From Alloalcanivorax mobilis (GTDB lineage: Bacteria > Pseudomonadota > Gammaproteobacteria > Pseudomonadales > Alcanivoracaceae), in NCBI RefSeq assembly GCF_002864685.1, contig NZ_NMQZ01000008.1, positions 1 through 64,000 of the forward strand: a stretch of 64,000 bases of DNA, written 5' to 3'. The position numbers were made by a program, and so were the translations under genes. The notes under the pieces are model-generated. The model was not told where the DNA came from. It searched no databases and saw nothing but the letters and a program-made list of their open reading frames with translations. The stretch's first letter is position 1, and each line of letters begins with the position of its first letter. Of the stretch, positions 42,066 through 50,737 are shown piece by piece.

Positions 42066-42892
42066 CAGCCCTCCAGCTGCCAGTTGAAACGCCGCATCAG
42101 CATGCCGCACAGGCCGTCCAGGGCGTAGCCGATCACGCCGATCACCAGCACCACCGCCGCCAACGCCGAATAATCCAGGGTGTCGCGGGCGTCGTTAATG
42201 GCGTAGCCCAAACCGCTGGTGACACCCAGATACTCCGCCGGTACCAGCACCACCCAGGCCACCCCCACCGCCAGGCGAATGCCCGCCATCATGTCCATCA
42301 TCACCGCCGGCAGAATAATCCGGCGCAGCATCTGCGGGCCGCTGGCGCCGAGATTGCGCGCCACCTTGAACCAACCCGGGTCGATGCGCTTGACGCCGTG
42401 GGCGGTGGAAAACAGGATCGGCCACAACGACGCCATCAGAATCAGGAACACGATGGCGCCATTCCAACTGTCGAAGATCATCACCGCCAGCGGCATCCAC
42501 GCCAGCGGACTGACCATGCGCAGGAACTGGAACGGCACATTGGCCATTTGTCGCGCGGTGGTGAAGTAGCCCACCAGAATGCCCAGTGGCACGCCCAACA
42601 GGCACCCCCAGAACAAACCGGCGCCAATGCGGTAGAGGCTGGCGCCAATCGCGTCCCACAGCGATGCCTGGCCGAGCATATTCCACAACGCGACGAAGGT
42701 CGGCCCGGGGGCGAAGCTGGCGAAGATCATGGTGTCCGGGTTGCTGGCGATGTACTCGCCACCCAGCCACCAGACAAACAACATCACGGCGATGCCGGCC
42801 AGCGGATAAGTAACCGGTTGCAAGCGGTTCAGCAGGCCCGGGCCAGATTGGCGCGGCGCCGCGATGGCGGCCGGGGAGGTGGCGGCTTTCAT
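42065..42892 (-). CDS. ABC transporter permease, nitrate/sulfonate/cyanate type
   Basis: Inner membrane permease of 275 residues with six predicted helices and the EAA loop ([40 protein letters not shown] region). It belongs to the SsuC/NrtB/TauC branch. It overlaps the binding-protein gene by four bases at its start and the activator gene at its end. Confidence 0.9.
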   Translation of the reverse strand: MKAATSPAAIAAPRQSGPGLLNRLQPVTYPLAGIAVMLFVWWLGGEYIASNPDTMIFASFAPGPTFVALWNMLGQASLWDAIGASLYRIGAGLFWGCLLGVPLGILVGYFTTARQMANVPFQFLRMVSPLAWMPLAVMIFDSWNGAIVFLILMASLWPILFSTAHGVKRIDPGWFKVARNLGASGPQMLRRIILPAVMMDMMAGIRLAVGVAWVVLVPAEYLGVTSGLGYAINDARDTLDYSALAAVVLVIGVIGYALDGLCGMLMRRFNWQLEG

Positions 42893-44139
42893 ACGCTGAT
42901 CACCTCCTTGCGAACATAGGGCGCATCCGGGTCCACGCCGGCGTCTTTTTTCCAGGCCGGGAACACCTCCAGGGATTTACGGATAAAGCGGTCGTCGACC
43001 AGATCCTTGGCGACAAACGCCGGGTCCAGGTCGGCGAGAAAAGCGGTGTCGCCGCTGACCAGCGTCTGTTTCATCTGTTCAACGATAAAGTGGGTGGCGG
43101 AAGGGTATGGCCAGGCCTGGAAATCGACCCGTCCATTGCCCCACTGCGGGTGGCGGATGGCGTCGGGCGAGGCGTAGTCCTGGTCGCTATAGAACGTCAT
43201 CGCACGCTCCACCACGCCGGCTTTCATGGGCAGATAGCCTTTGCCGTCCCTGGACAAAAGATGAGCCACTTCCTTTTTGTTGGCCTGGGCGTAGTTCTGT
43301 GCCCGTACCAGGGCGTTCATCACTTTTTGTGTCCACACCGGGTTGGCGTTGACCTGATTCTCGTTCATGCACACCACGCAACAGGGATGGTTTTTCCACA
43401 TGTCGCCGGTAAAACGCAGCACCTTGCCGCCGGCCAGCATCTCGCCGGCGGCGTTGAACGGTTCGGCGACGATAAAAGCATCGATCTTGCGCGCCGCCAG
43501 CGCTGGCGGCATGTCCGGCGGCGGCATGATCTGCAGGTTCACTTCCTTCTCGCCCAAGGGCTCGCCCTGCCCTTTGATCACCGGCGTGAGCCCCGCCTGA
43601 CGCAGGCCCATCTGCAACACCACGTTGTGCATCGAGTACCAGTACGGCACCGCGATCTGGCTGCCGCCCAGGTCGGCGAACTCCTGCGCGCCGGTGTGCC
43701 GGCCCACCACGATGGCCGAGCCGTTGACGTGCGCCCAGGACATAATCTTGACCGGGAAATGACTGCTGTAACGCATCCAGATCGGGATCGGCTTAAGGAA
43801 GTGGACCATGTTGAACTTACCACTGGCGAACCCTTCCACCAGCGGTGACCAGCCGCGAATCAGCGTCGGCTTTTCCGCCTTAACGCCCTCTTCCTCAAAA
43901 AAGCCCTTGGCGTGGGCGACCAACAGCACGGCGGCATCGACGATGGGCAAATAGCCGATGCGCAGTACTTCGTCGTCCGGGGCGGCGAACGCCTGGCCGG
44001 GAAGGCCCAGTGAGCCGGCGGCGAACATACCGGCACCGGTGGCGGCGATAATATCGCGCATGAAATCCCGACGGCTTAAGCCGGTGTCGCAGCTTTCACA
44101 GGTATGCAGCTGATCGTCATCGTGGCGGTGGTCGCTCAT
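42889..44139 (-). CDS. ABC transporter substrate-binding protein with Tat signal (NrtA/CmpA-like)
   Basis: Binding protein of 416 residues in the nitrate/bicarbonate/cyanate (NrtA/CmpA) family. The twin-arginine motif LSRRDFMRD lies at about 22-30, followed by the hydrophobic stretch, so it is exported folded. The region before it contains a CESC pair. IGYLPIVDAAVLLVAHAKGFFEEEG is the ligand-domain start. Further conserved segments are HFLKPIPIWM and IDAFIVAEPFNAAGE. The specificity cannot be told from sequence. The neighbouring cyanase makes cyanate or a precursor of it a candidate. Confidence 0.9.
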   Translation of the reverse strand: MSDHRHDDDQLHTCESCDTGLSRRDFMRDIIAATGAGMFAAGSLGLPGQAFAAPDDEVLRIGYLPIVDAAVLLVAHAKGFFEEEGVKAEKPTLIRGWSPLVEGFASGKFNMVHFLKPIPIWMRYSSHFPVKIMSWAHVNGSAIVVGRHTGAQEFADLGGSQIAVPYWYSMHNVVLQMGLRQAGLTPVIKGQGEPLGEKEVNLQIMPPPDMPPALAARKIDAFIVAEPFNAAGEMLAGGKVLRFTGDMWKNHPCCVVCMNENQVNANPVWTQKVMNALVRAQNYAQANKKEVAHLLSRDGKGYLPMKAGVVERAMTFYSDQDYASPDAIRHPQWGNGRVDFQAWPYPSATHFIVEQMKQTLVSGDTAFLADLDPAFVAKDLVDDRFIRKSLEVFPAWKKDAGVDPDAPYVRKEVISV

Positions 44140-44226
44140 GGGTTGCTCTCCTGACGGGGCAAAGGCGCGGCGTTGCTGGCGCGCGAAATCGGTAGCCGAA
44201 TGGCGGCGTTCAGTGTGTTCAAGGGA

Positions 44227-45036
44227 TTAACCGTTGCTGACCCGGCGAAAACGCACCCGGTCGCTTTCCGGTTCGGGCAGCGGCGTCACGCCGTCGGACT
44301 GTTCGAACTGATCCATCAACGCGCGGCGGTGCCCCTGAAACGAGGACGACGCCGTGTCCCTTGGCCACGGCAACGGCACCGCCATTTCATTTTCGATACG
44401 GCCCGGGTTACGGGTCATGATCAGCACCCGGTCGGCCATCAGAATCGCTTCGTCGATGTCGTGGGTCACGGTCACCAGGGTGATGCCACGGGCGCGGCAA
44501 ATAGCGGTGACTTCCTGCTGAAGGCTGGCCCGGGTAAAGGCGTCCAGCGCCGAGAACGGCTCGTCCAACAACAGCACATCCGGATGGGTGGCCAACGAAC
44601 GCGCCAGCGCCACCCGTTGCTGCTGCCCGCCGGACAGGCTCTGCACGTTGACCGTGCTGCTGTCGGCCAGCCCCACCAGATCGAGAAGCTGGTCCACTTT
44701 GTCGCGCACTTCGGCCTTGCCGGTGCCGGCGAACTCCAGCCCCAGCCCGACGTTCTGGCGCACGTTCATCCAGGGGTACAAAGAGGGCTTCTGGAACATC
44801 ATGTTCCACTTCGCCGAGGGGCGGACCACTTGGCGGCCATTGATGCGCACGCAGCCCTCGCTGGGCAGCAACAGGCCGGCCATCATGTGCAGAAGGGTGG
44901 ATTTACCGCAGCCACTGCGTCCGATCAGCACCGCGCATTCGCCGCTGCCAATCTGGTTCTCGATGCCCTCGAGCACGGTGCTGGCACCGGGCTTATAGCG
45001 ATGGGAAATGCCGTCGAGGCTGATGGATGCGCCCAT
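44227..45036 (-). CDS. ABC transporter ATP-binding protein, nitrate/sulfonate/cyanate type
   Basis: ATPase of 269 residues and first gene of the importer operon. Walker A is GRSGCGKSTLLHMMAG, signature LSGGQQQR, Walker B VLLLDEPFSALD, H-loop VTHDIDEA. I chose the ATG at 45036 because GGAG lies nine bases upstream. An ATG at 45066 is possible but leaves only about 11 bases after the predicted sigma-54 start site. The binding-protein gene follows after 87 bp. Confidence 0.9.
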   Translation of the reverse strand: MGASISLDGISHRYKPGASTVLEGIENQIGSGECAVLIGRSGCGKSTLLHMMAGLLLPSEGCVRINGRQVVRPSAKWNMMFQKPSLYPWMNVRQNVGLGLEFAGTGKAEVRDKVDQLLDLVGLADSSTVNVQSLSGGQQQRVALARSLATHPDVLLLDEPFSALDAFTRASLQQEVTAICRARGITLVTVTHDIDEAILMADRVLIMTRNPGRIENEMAVPLPWPRDTASSSFQGHRRALMDQFEQSDGVTPLPEPESDRVRFRRVSNG

Positions 45037-45087
45037 GTGTGGATACTCCGCTGACAACTGGCCCAATCGGGTCGATGTGTACTCAAC

Positions 45088-45104
45088 AGCAGAAACCGTG
45101 CCAG
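45088..45104 (-). promoter_or_regulatory. Sigma-54 promoter for the ABC importer operon
   Basis: On the minus strand the sequence reads CTGGCACGGTTTCTGCT, close to the sigma-54 consensus TGGCAC-N5-TTGC. The -24 GG lies at 45101-45102 and the -12 GC at 45089-45090, with correct spacing. Transcription would begin about 45078, some 40 bases before the ATPase start codon. The only deviation is CTGC for TTGC. Confidence 0.8.
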
Positions 45105-45280
45105 ATCACAAAAAAGCAGCGAAAGTGCTCTTGCGACGTCATCATCCAGCCGCGTTCAAAAAGCGGAAAAAAAAAATAAAACCTTTCCCATCAAACACCT
45201 GCAAGCAACATTCAAACGATCGTATCGGCCTGGAAAAAATCGGCGGGATACAGCGAATCTACCCGCCCCTTACCGATCAC

Positions 45281-45307
45281 GACAATGCGACAAAATGAAT
45301 CATTGTC
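45281..45307. repeat. Dyad GACAATG-N13-CATTGTC
   Basis: Perfect 7-bp inverted repeat with arms at 45281-45287 and 45301-45307. The right arm runs into the direct element starting at 45302. It is probably part of the binding region of the sigma-54 activator for the importer promoter, which it precedes by about 180 bases. A matching dyad GACAAAG-N15-CTTTGTC lies at 45461-45489. Confidence 0.6.
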
Positions 45308-45329
45308 CGCTTTGTTGGACTTTGTCCGA
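45302..45329 (+). promoter_or_regulatory. Candidate upstream activator site 1
   Basis: A 28-base element with internal GTC-N10-GAC symmetry, beginning ATTGTCCGCTTTG and ending GACTTTGTCCGA. It is nearly identical to 45484-45511 (about 24 of 27 aligned bases, one base shifted on each side). It lies about 200 bases from the -24 box of the importer promoter, a normal distance for an enhancer-binding protein. Confidence 0.7.
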
Positions 45330-45483
45330 CCGGGCTGACCACGCCCATGCGAAGCCCGCCGGCGCCGGGCCCAACACCATCGATGCTTTATATAAAGCAG
45401 AGGGAGCTGTCGCTTGAGCGGCGGCGAAACTCACCGCCCGCCCGCCATGAACAATCAATCGACAAAGATGGACATTGTCATTC

Positions 45484-45511
45484 TTTGTCCGGCTTTGCTG
45501 ACTTTGGCCGA
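45484..45511 (+). promoter_or_regulatory. Candidate upstream activator site 2
   Basis: Second copy of the element, beginning TTTGTCCGGCTTTG and ending GACTTTGGCCGA, with the same GTC-N10-GAC core. It lies about 115 bases upstream of the -24 box of the osmC-like promoter. The dyad GACAAAG/CTTTGTC at 45461-45489 overlaps it, and GGACATTGTC lies between the arms. Confidence 0.7.
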
Positions 45512-45623
45512 GTCTCCTTACGCGCGCCAGAATCGCCGGAATCAACCCTTCATGGCGATTTTTTTATTTCTAACATTTTGTTTTATAAGGACTATTTTTT
45601 AAAAATTGTTTTCCCGCGTGATA

Positions 45624-45640
45624 TTGGCACAAGGCTTGCC
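45624..45640 (+). promoter_or_regulatory. Sigma-54 promoter for the osmC-cyanase operon
   Basis: The sequence TTGGCACAAGGCTTGCC matches the sigma-54 consensus (TGGCAC-N5-TTGC) exactly in both boxes. The -24 GG is at 45626-45627 and the -12 GC at 45638-45639. Transcription should start near 45650, giving a leader of about 75 bases before the TTG start codon of the first gene. Confidence 0.9.
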
Positions 45641-45724
45641 CTGTCTCTGGCAGAAGCCTGAACGGCGGGATAAATGACCAGCTCCCTGCCCCGCCGCTTT
45701 TCTCTCAAAAAAAGGAGTAGTCCC

Positions 45725-46276
45725 TTGAGCAACCCAAGCACCGCCAAAACCGTCAGCACCTACCTACGCCCGATTGATCGCGACGGCCTGCTCGGCTTCG
45801 CGGAGAAAGGCCGTAACAACCCCAACAGCCGGGGCACCAACAAGGTCCACACGGTTTGCGAAGGCCAATACCGCACCCTTAGCTATGTCGGCGAACACCA
45901 GCCGGTGGTGGTGGATGAGCCGCCGCACCTGTTCGGCCAGGACACCGCGCCAGCACCCGGGGAGATCGTGTTGTCCGCGTTGGGCGGCTGCCTGGCGGTG
46001 GGGATCACCGCGGTGGCCACCTGGAAAGAAGTGAAGTTGTCCCGCCTGGAGCTGTTTCTGGAGGGCGACATCGGCAACCCGGCCGCCTGGGGCGCCGGCG
46101 GCGCGCAGCGCATTCCCTCGCAAATGGGCTTCCAGGAAATCCGTGTGCGGGTGCTGCTGGAAGGCGACGCCAGCCGTGAGCAGCTCGACGACATCGTGCA
46201 GCAGGCCAACTACTTTTCGCCGGTGGCCAACACCATGCGCAACCCGATCAACTTCGAGATCGCGCTGGCCGATTGA
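45725..46276 (+). CDS. OsmC family protein
   Basis: OsmC/Ohr-fold protein of 183 residues. ALGGCLAVGITAVAT holds the conserved Cys89; Cys45 (HTVC) could be its partner. Classic members reduce organic hydroperoxides, and others bind thiols or small anions. I chose the TTG start at 45725 because AAAGGAG lies seven bases upstream. An ATG at 45674 has only a poor site. It is the first gene behind the sigma-54 promoter, 50 bases before the flavoprotein gene. Confidence 0.87.
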   Translation: MSNPSTAKTVSTYLRPIDRDGLLGFAEKGRNNPNSRGTNKVHTVCEGQYRTLSYVGEHQPVVVDEPPHLFGQDTAPAPGEIVLSALGGCLAVGITAVATWKEVKLSRLELFLEGDIGNPAAWGAGGAQRIPSQMGFQEIRVRVLLEGDASREQLDDIVQQANYFSPVANTMRNPINFEIALAD

Positions 46277-46326
46277 CACACGCACGCCGTGGCCGGCCGC
46301 GCCGGCCACGGCAAAGGGAGACGCCT

Positions 46327-47481
46327 ATGAACAGCGCGCAACCAATCGCCCCGGCCAGCGCCGATGCCGACGAGCAGTTCCTGGACACCGTCACCGGAAT
46401 CGCCGATGGGCCGCTGGCGGGCCTTGCCAATCGCATCGACCAGGAAGGCTATTATCCACTGGATATCATGGCCCAACTTGGCCAGGCCGGTGCTCTCGGT
46501 GCCCATCTGGACGGCAACGGCCAGCGCTTTGATCTGGCCATCGCCGCCATGCAAAGAGTCAGCCGCCGCTGCGGCACCACCGGTTTCCTGGTCTGGGCCC
46601 ATCAGGTGTGTGGTCTTTACCTTGAACAGTCCGGAAACCCCGCGCTCAGTGGCGAGCGCCTTGCCGCGCACAGTCAGGGCCTGCGCTTCGGCGGCACCGC
46701 TTTGTCCAACCCGATGAAAGCGCTCTCCGGCATCGAGCGCATGGCATTGGTGGCCAACCCGGACGGCGATGGCTACCGGGTGAATGGTGTGCTGCCGTGG
46801 GTCAGCCATATTGGCGCCGGCCAGTATTGCGGCGCGCTGGCCGCGGTGCGCGATGCCCAGGGCAACGATCTCGGCGAGATCATGTTCCTGCTCGACTGCG
46901 ACGACCAGGTGGAGCTGCGCCAATGCCCCGCCTTCGCCGGCATGGAGGGCAGCTCCACCTGGGGCATCCGCCTCAACGATTATCCGGTGACGCCGGAGCG
47001 GATCATCGCCAGCCCGGCGCGGCCCTTTATCGCGCGGATTCGCGGCGGTTTTATTCTGCTGCAGGTGGGCATGGCCCTGGGAGTCGCCGAAGGCGCCCTG
47101 GAATCGATGATCGACGTGGAAGGCCAGCTTGGCCACGTCAATCAGTTCCTCGACGACCGCCCGGCGCAGTTGCAAGCAGAGCTGGCCGACATGATGCAAC
47201 GTCTGGCCACCCTGGCGCGCACCCCCTACGACACCTCCCGGGATTATCTGCTCGATGTGCTTGATCTGCGCGCCCAGGGCGCGGAGTTCGCCCTGCGCGC
47301 CGCGCAATCGGCGATGCTGCATCAGGGCGCGCGCGGCTATGTGCTTTCCGCCGCCGCCCAGCGACGCCTGCGCGAAGCCCAATTCGTCGGCATCGTCACC
47401 CCCGCCATCAAGCACCTGCGTTGGGAAATGGATCAGTTGTCCCGCGAACAGTGGCCGCAACCTCGGGAGGGGGCGCAATGA
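46327..47481 (+). CDS. Acyl-CoA dehydrogenase-fold flavoprotein, possible flavin monooxygenase
   Basis: A 384-residue member of the acyl-CoA dehydrogenase superfamily. [16 protein letters not shown] is the middle-domain mark, and [24 protein letters not shown] is the C-terminal helix region. The N-terminal half is divergent and no acyl-CoA-binding or catalytic Glu signature could be recognised. It may therefore belong to the oxygenase branch (DszC/SfnB-like), which uses reduced flavin. The following rubredoxin-reductase gene overlaps it by four bases, suggesting an electron-transfer partner. The start has GGGAG upstream. Confidence 0.82.
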   Translation: MNSAQPIAPASADADEQFLDTVTGIADGPLAGLANRIDQEGYYPLDIMAQLGQAGALGAHLDGNGQRFDLAIAAMQRVSRRCGTTGFLVWAHQVCGLYLEQSGNPALSGERLAAHSQGLRFGGTALSNPMKALSGIERMALVANPDGDGYRVNGVLPWVSHIGAGQYCGALAAVRDAQGNDLGEIMFLLDCDDQVELRQCPAFAGMEGSSTWGIRLNDYPVTPERIIASPARPFIARIRGGFILLQVGMALGVAEGALESMIDVEGQLGHVNQFLDDRPAQLQAELADMMQRLATLARTPYDTSRDYLLDVLDLRAQGAEFALRAAQSAMLHQGARGYVLSAAAQRRLREAQFVGIVTPAIKHLRWEMDQLSREQWPQPREGAQ

Positions 47482-48845
47482 GCGAACAGCAGCGCGCCTG
47501 GCGCCAGTACATTTGCCTGGCTTGCGGCCTGATCTACGACGAGGAGCAAGGCGACCCGGACGGCGGCCTGCCGCCGGGCACCCGCTTTGAAGACATCCCC
47601 GACGATTGGGAATGCCCGCTGTGCGGTGTCGGCAAAAGTGACTTCGAACTCTACGAGCCGCCGGCGGCGGCCGCCGCACCGCCGCCGGCCCCGGCCAGCG
47701 CGCCCAGCCGCGACGGCATCGTTATCGTGGGCGCCGGCATCGCCGGCTGGAGTGTCGCCCAGGCAGTGCGAGCCCTGGATCGCGAGATTCCGATTACCCT
47801 GGTGACCGCCTGCCAGGGCGACGTCTACCACAAGCCGGAGCTGTCGGTGGCGATCAGCCGCGATCTGGCCAGCGAACAGCTGGCCCGGGAAAGTGGTGCC
47901 GACGCCGCCCGGCGCCTGGGTGTGCGGCTGCTGAGCGACACCTTCGCCGTGGGCCTGTCGCCGGCTCTGCGGCAACTGCGCACCACCCGCGGCACCCTGA
48001 ATTACCGCGCCCTGGTGCTGGCCCACGGGGCCCGCCCGGCTCTGCCGGCGGTGCTGCCCGCCAGCCTCTGCTGGCGCATCAATCATCTGCACGGTTTCGC
48101 CGGGCTGCGCGCCGCGCTGCACGGCGCCACGCGTCGAGTGGCGGTGATCGGCGCCGGCATGATCGGCTGCGAACTGGCCGAGGATCTGGCCCAGGCCGGG
48201 CACAGCGTGACCCTGGTGGATCGCCAGCAGGCACCGCTGGAAAGCCTGCTACCCGCGCCGGCCACCAAACGGCTGGCCCGCCACCTTGCCGATCTTGGTG
48301 TCACCTTCATGGGCGGCGTGGAGATCACCGCCCTGTCCGCTGACGCCAACGGCAAACGCATCGACACCCGCTGCGGCCAGCACCTGGAAGTGGACGAAGT
48401 AGTCGCCGCCACCGGGCTGATCACCGAATCCCGGCTCGCCCGCCAGGCCGGCCTGGCGTTCGAGCGCGGCATCATCGTCAACGCCCGTACCCTGGCCACC
48501 AGCGCCGAACACGTTTATGCCCTGGGCGATTGCATCAGCCTGGAAGGCGCCCCGTGCCGTTTTATCGAACCGATTGCCCGCCAGGCGGAAGCCATCGCCC
48601 ACGCCATGCTCGGCATCGAGCACCCCGGCTACGGCCACCGGACACCGGTGGTGCGCCTGAAGACCCGGCGCCTGCCGATCGTGCTGCGCGGCGAACACAG
48701 CCCCGACCAACCCTGGAGCGTGGTCACCGACGACCCCGATTATCTGTTGATGGAGCAGCGCCGTGACGGCCGCGCCATCTCAACCCTGAGCGTGGGTCAG
48801 CCGCGCACCGCACCGCCTTCAACCACCCTGGAGATGCAACCATGA
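47478..48845 (+). CDS. Rubredoxin fused to FAD/NAD(P)H-dependent rubredoxin reductase
   Basis: A 455-residue fusion. Rubredoxin occupies about 1-60 with iron ligands Cys13, Cys16 ([13 protein letters not shown]) and Cys46, Cys49 ([16 protein letters not shown]). An Ala/Pro-rich linker (about 61-78) joins it to a pyridine nucleotide-disulfide-type reductase with FAD motif VIVGAGIAG (about 83-90), second motif [15 protein letters not shown] and [12 protein letters not shown]. Electrons would pass from NAD(P)H over FAD to the rubredoxin iron inside one chain. Alkane-degrading bacteria usually encode the two parts separately. The start overlaps the flavoprotein stop as ATGA. Confidence 0.93.
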   Translation: MSEQQRAWRQYICLACGLIYDEEQGDPDGGLPPGTRFEDIPDDWECPLCGVGKSDFELYEPPAAAAAPPPAPASAPSRDGIVIVGAGIAGWSVAQAVRALDREIPITLVTACQGDVYHKPELSVAISRDLASEQLARESGADAARRLGVRLLSDTFAVGLSPALRQLRTTRGTLNYRALVLAHGARPALPAVLPASLCWRINHLHGFAGLRAALHGATRRVAVIGAGMIGCELAEDLAQAGHSVTLVDRQQAPLESLLPAPATKRLARHLADLGVTFMGGVEITALSADANGKRIDTRCGQHLEVDEVVAATGLITESRLARQAGLAFERGIIVNARTLATSAEHVYALGDCISLEGAPCRFIEPIARQAEAIAHAMLGIEHPGYGHRTPVVRLKTRRLPIVLRGEHSPDQPWSVVTDDPDYLLMEQRRDGRAISTLSVGQPRTAPPSTTLEMQP

Positions 48846-49291
48846 TTGCCAACCGTACCGATGTCACCGAGATGATCCTTGCCGCCAAGGTGTCCAAGGG
48901 CCTGACCTGGTCTTCCGTGGCCGACGCCGTCGGCCAGAGCAAGGAGTGGACCACCGCCGCCTGCCTGGGGCAGATGGCGCTCAGCAAACAGCAGTCACAA
49001 ACCGTCGGCGAGTTGTTCGGACTCTCCGACGAAGCGGTCGCCTGGCTGCAGATCGTGCCGCACAAAGCCGGCGATTCCGACACCCAGCACAAGGACCCGC
49101 TGATCTACCGGCTCTACGAAGTGGTGCACGTTTACGGCGGCGCCATCAAGGAACTGATCCATGAGGAATTTGGCGATGGCATCATGAGCGCCATCGACTT
49201 CGACCTGGACATTCAGCGCCAGCCGGACCCGAAAGGCGATCGGGTGAAGGTTCTGATGACCGGGAAATTCCTGCCCTACAAACAGTATTGA
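48842..49291 (+). CDS. cynS: Cyanate hydratase (cyanase)
   Basis: Cyanase, 149 residues, splits cyanate plus bicarbonate to ammonia and two CO2. The catalytic Arg90 and Glu93 lie in [16 protein letters not shown] and Ser116 in GIMSAIDF. The N-terminal helical domain starts with the normal [12 protein letters not shown] motif. The C-terminus ends [10 protein letters not shown]. The start overlaps the reductase stop by four bases. No carbonic anhydrase gene accompanies it. Confidence 0.96.
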   Translation: MIANRTDVTEMILAAKVSKGLTWSSVADAVGQSKEWTTAACLGQMALSKQQSQTVGELFGLSDEAVAWLQIVPHKAGDSDTQHKDPLIYRLYEVVHVYGGAIKELIHEEFGDGIMSAIDFDLDIQRQPDPKGDRVKVLMTGKFLPYKQY

Positions 49292-49298
49292 GGGAAGG

Positions 49299-49443
49299 CT
49301 GGACGCTAGACGCTGGACGCCAGACGCTTAACCCGCTGCTGGAAGGTTTGGTGTGTTTTCTGCCAGGGCGTTACAGAAAACACTCCGCAGCCTTCGGAGC
49401 CAAGGTTGAGCGTCCAACGTCTAGCGTCCAGCATCCAGCGTCC
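49299..49443. repeat. Heptamer inverted-repeat element D (CTGGACG-type)
   Basis: Left arm 49299-49326: four units (CTGGACG, CTAGACG, CTGGACG, CCAGACG). Right arm 49411-49438: four inverse units (CGTCCAA, CGTCTAG, CGTCCAG, CATCCAG) plus CGTCC. The 84-base loop holds a perfect 10-bp hairpin GTGTTTTCTG/CAGAAAACAC (49353-49362 and 49374-49383). It begins eight bases after the cynS stop and ends before the porin ribosome binding site, so it may cut the porin off from the operon. Confidence 0.93.
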
Positions 49444-49498
49444 GCCGACCACCGCGATGGCCGGCCCTCTCCGGTCATCGCCCCTTGGGGATTTTGCT

Positions 49499-50737
49499 AT
49501 GCGCTTTGTTACGCCCATTATGCTGGGCGCGGCCCTTGCCGTGCCGTTCGCGGCCCAGGCCGCGCCTTCGAACACGCTTGCTTCGGCATTCAGCGACGGC
49601 ACGCCGATTCTTGATCTGCGCTATCGCTACGAATTCGTCGACCAGGACAACCGTCTCGACAACGCCCACGCCCAAACCCTGCGCACCCGTGTCGGTTTCG
49701 CCACCGCGCCGCTGTACGGGTTTTCCGCCATTGTTGAAGCGGACAACGTGACCCGCCTCGGCGCCGAGCGCTACAACGACAGCCGCAACGGCAAAAGTGA
49801 TTACGCCCTGGTGCCGGACCCGGACGGCACCGCCATCAACCAGGCCCTGCTGCGTTATCAGGGTGAATACGCCAACGTGACCGTGGGCCGGCAACGGTTC
49901 GGCCTGGACAACCAGCGCTACATTGGTGGCGCCGCCTGGCGGCAGAACGAGCAGACCTTCGACGCCGCCAGCCTGGTGCTCAACCCCAGCGACCGACTGA
50001 CTCTTACCTACGCCTACATTGATCAGGTCAGCACCGTCTTCGGCCCGGACGGCCATAACGGACACCCCAACAACGCCGCCACCATCGACAGCGACAGCCA
50101 CCTGATCAACCTGGCCTATGCGTTCTCCGCCGCCCTCAAGGCGACCTTGTACTACTACCATTTCGATTTGCAGGATCTGGCGCTCAGCCCCACCGCGCCT
50201 TATCAGACCCAGTCCACCAACAACGCTGGGATACGTCTGACCGGCACTTACCATGATCTGATCTACAGCCTGGAATACGCCAACCAGAAAGACGCCGCTG
50301 GCAACCCCTGGCGTCTGGACAGCGATTACTATCTGGCCGAGCTGGGATATCAACACACCACCTGGATGGTGAAAGCCGGCTATGAAGTGCTCGGTGGCGG
50401 CAACGGCCCCAACGGCGCTTTCCAGACGCCGTTGGGCACCAAGCATCTTTACCAGGGCTGGGCGGATCAGTTTCTGGTGACCCCGGCGGACGGCATCAAG
50501 GACGCCTACCTGGGCGGCACACTGGCGTTGCTGGGCGGCAAACTACAAGGCTGGTACCACGACTTCCGCGCCGAACAGGGCGGCGATCGCTACGGGCGCG
50601 AAATCAACCTCGCCTACGGCCATCCGATCCCCGGCGTCAAAGGCCTGATGGCAACGGTGAAGGCAGCCCGCTACCGCGAAGAGGGTTTCTCGGTGGACAC
50701 CGACAAAGCCTGGGTACAGCTTCAATACAGCTATTGA
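49499..50737 (+). CDS. Outer membrane porin (alginate-export-like beta barrel)
   Basis: A 412-residue beta-barrel protein. The signal peptide ends about AAQAA at residue 17-19. The mature part alternates polar and aromatic residues, with repeated turns such as LDLRYRYEFVDQDNRLDNAHAQ, RTRVGF and a C-terminal VQLQYSY whose aromatic end suits Bam recognition. The family resembles the alginate-export (AlgE-like) or OprD-like porins seen by eye. The ligand is unknown. It may bring the substrate of the cyanase cluster into the periplasm. Confidence 0.82.
   Translation: MRFVTPIMLGAALAVPFAAQAAPSNTLASAFSDGTPILDLRYRYEFVDQDNRLDNAHAQTLRTRVGFATAPLYGFSAIVEADNVTRLGAERYNDSRNGKSDYALVPDPDGTAINQALLRYQGEYANVTVGRQRFGLDNQRYIGGAAWRQNEQTFDAASLVLNPSDRLTLTYAYIDQVSTVFGPDGHNGHPNNAATIDSDSHLINLAYAFSAALKATLYYYHFDLQDLALSPTAPYQTQSTNNAGIRLTGTYHDLIYSLEYANQKDAAGNPWRLDSDYYLAELGYQHTTWMVKAGYEVLGGGNGPNGAFQTPLGTKHLYQGWADQFLVTPADGIKDAYLGGTLALLGGKLQGWYHDFRAEQGGDRYGREINLAYGHPIPGVKGLMATVKAARYREEGFSVDTDKAWVQLQYSY

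Larger units (their letters stand above)
45067..45623. other. Regulatory region between the two divergent operons
   Basis: About 560 bases without a supportable gene and visibly richer in A and T than the rest of the window. It contains the two upstream activator elements at 45302-45329 and 45484-45511, dyads with GACAAWG arms, and A/T-rich stretches at 45108-45190 and 45551-45612. These last lie between activator site and promoter, where IHF usually bends the DNA. I did not find a clear IHF consensus. Confidence 0.7.

Noticed and set aside
45347-45661. Plus-strand frame of 104 codons between the divergent operons
   Set aside because: It runs through the activator site and the sigma-54 promoter and has no homology; the region is regulatory.
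46327-48845. Alkane hydroxylase system (because of rubredoxin and reductase)
   Set aside because: No AlkB or P450 gene lies near and the flavoprotein has no such motifs.
44227-49291. Simple cyanate uptake operon of the cynABDS kind
   Set aside because: It would not account for the OsmC-like, flavoprotein and rubredoxin-reductase genes placed between promoter and cynS with overlapping codons. Uptake of cyanate itself remains possible.
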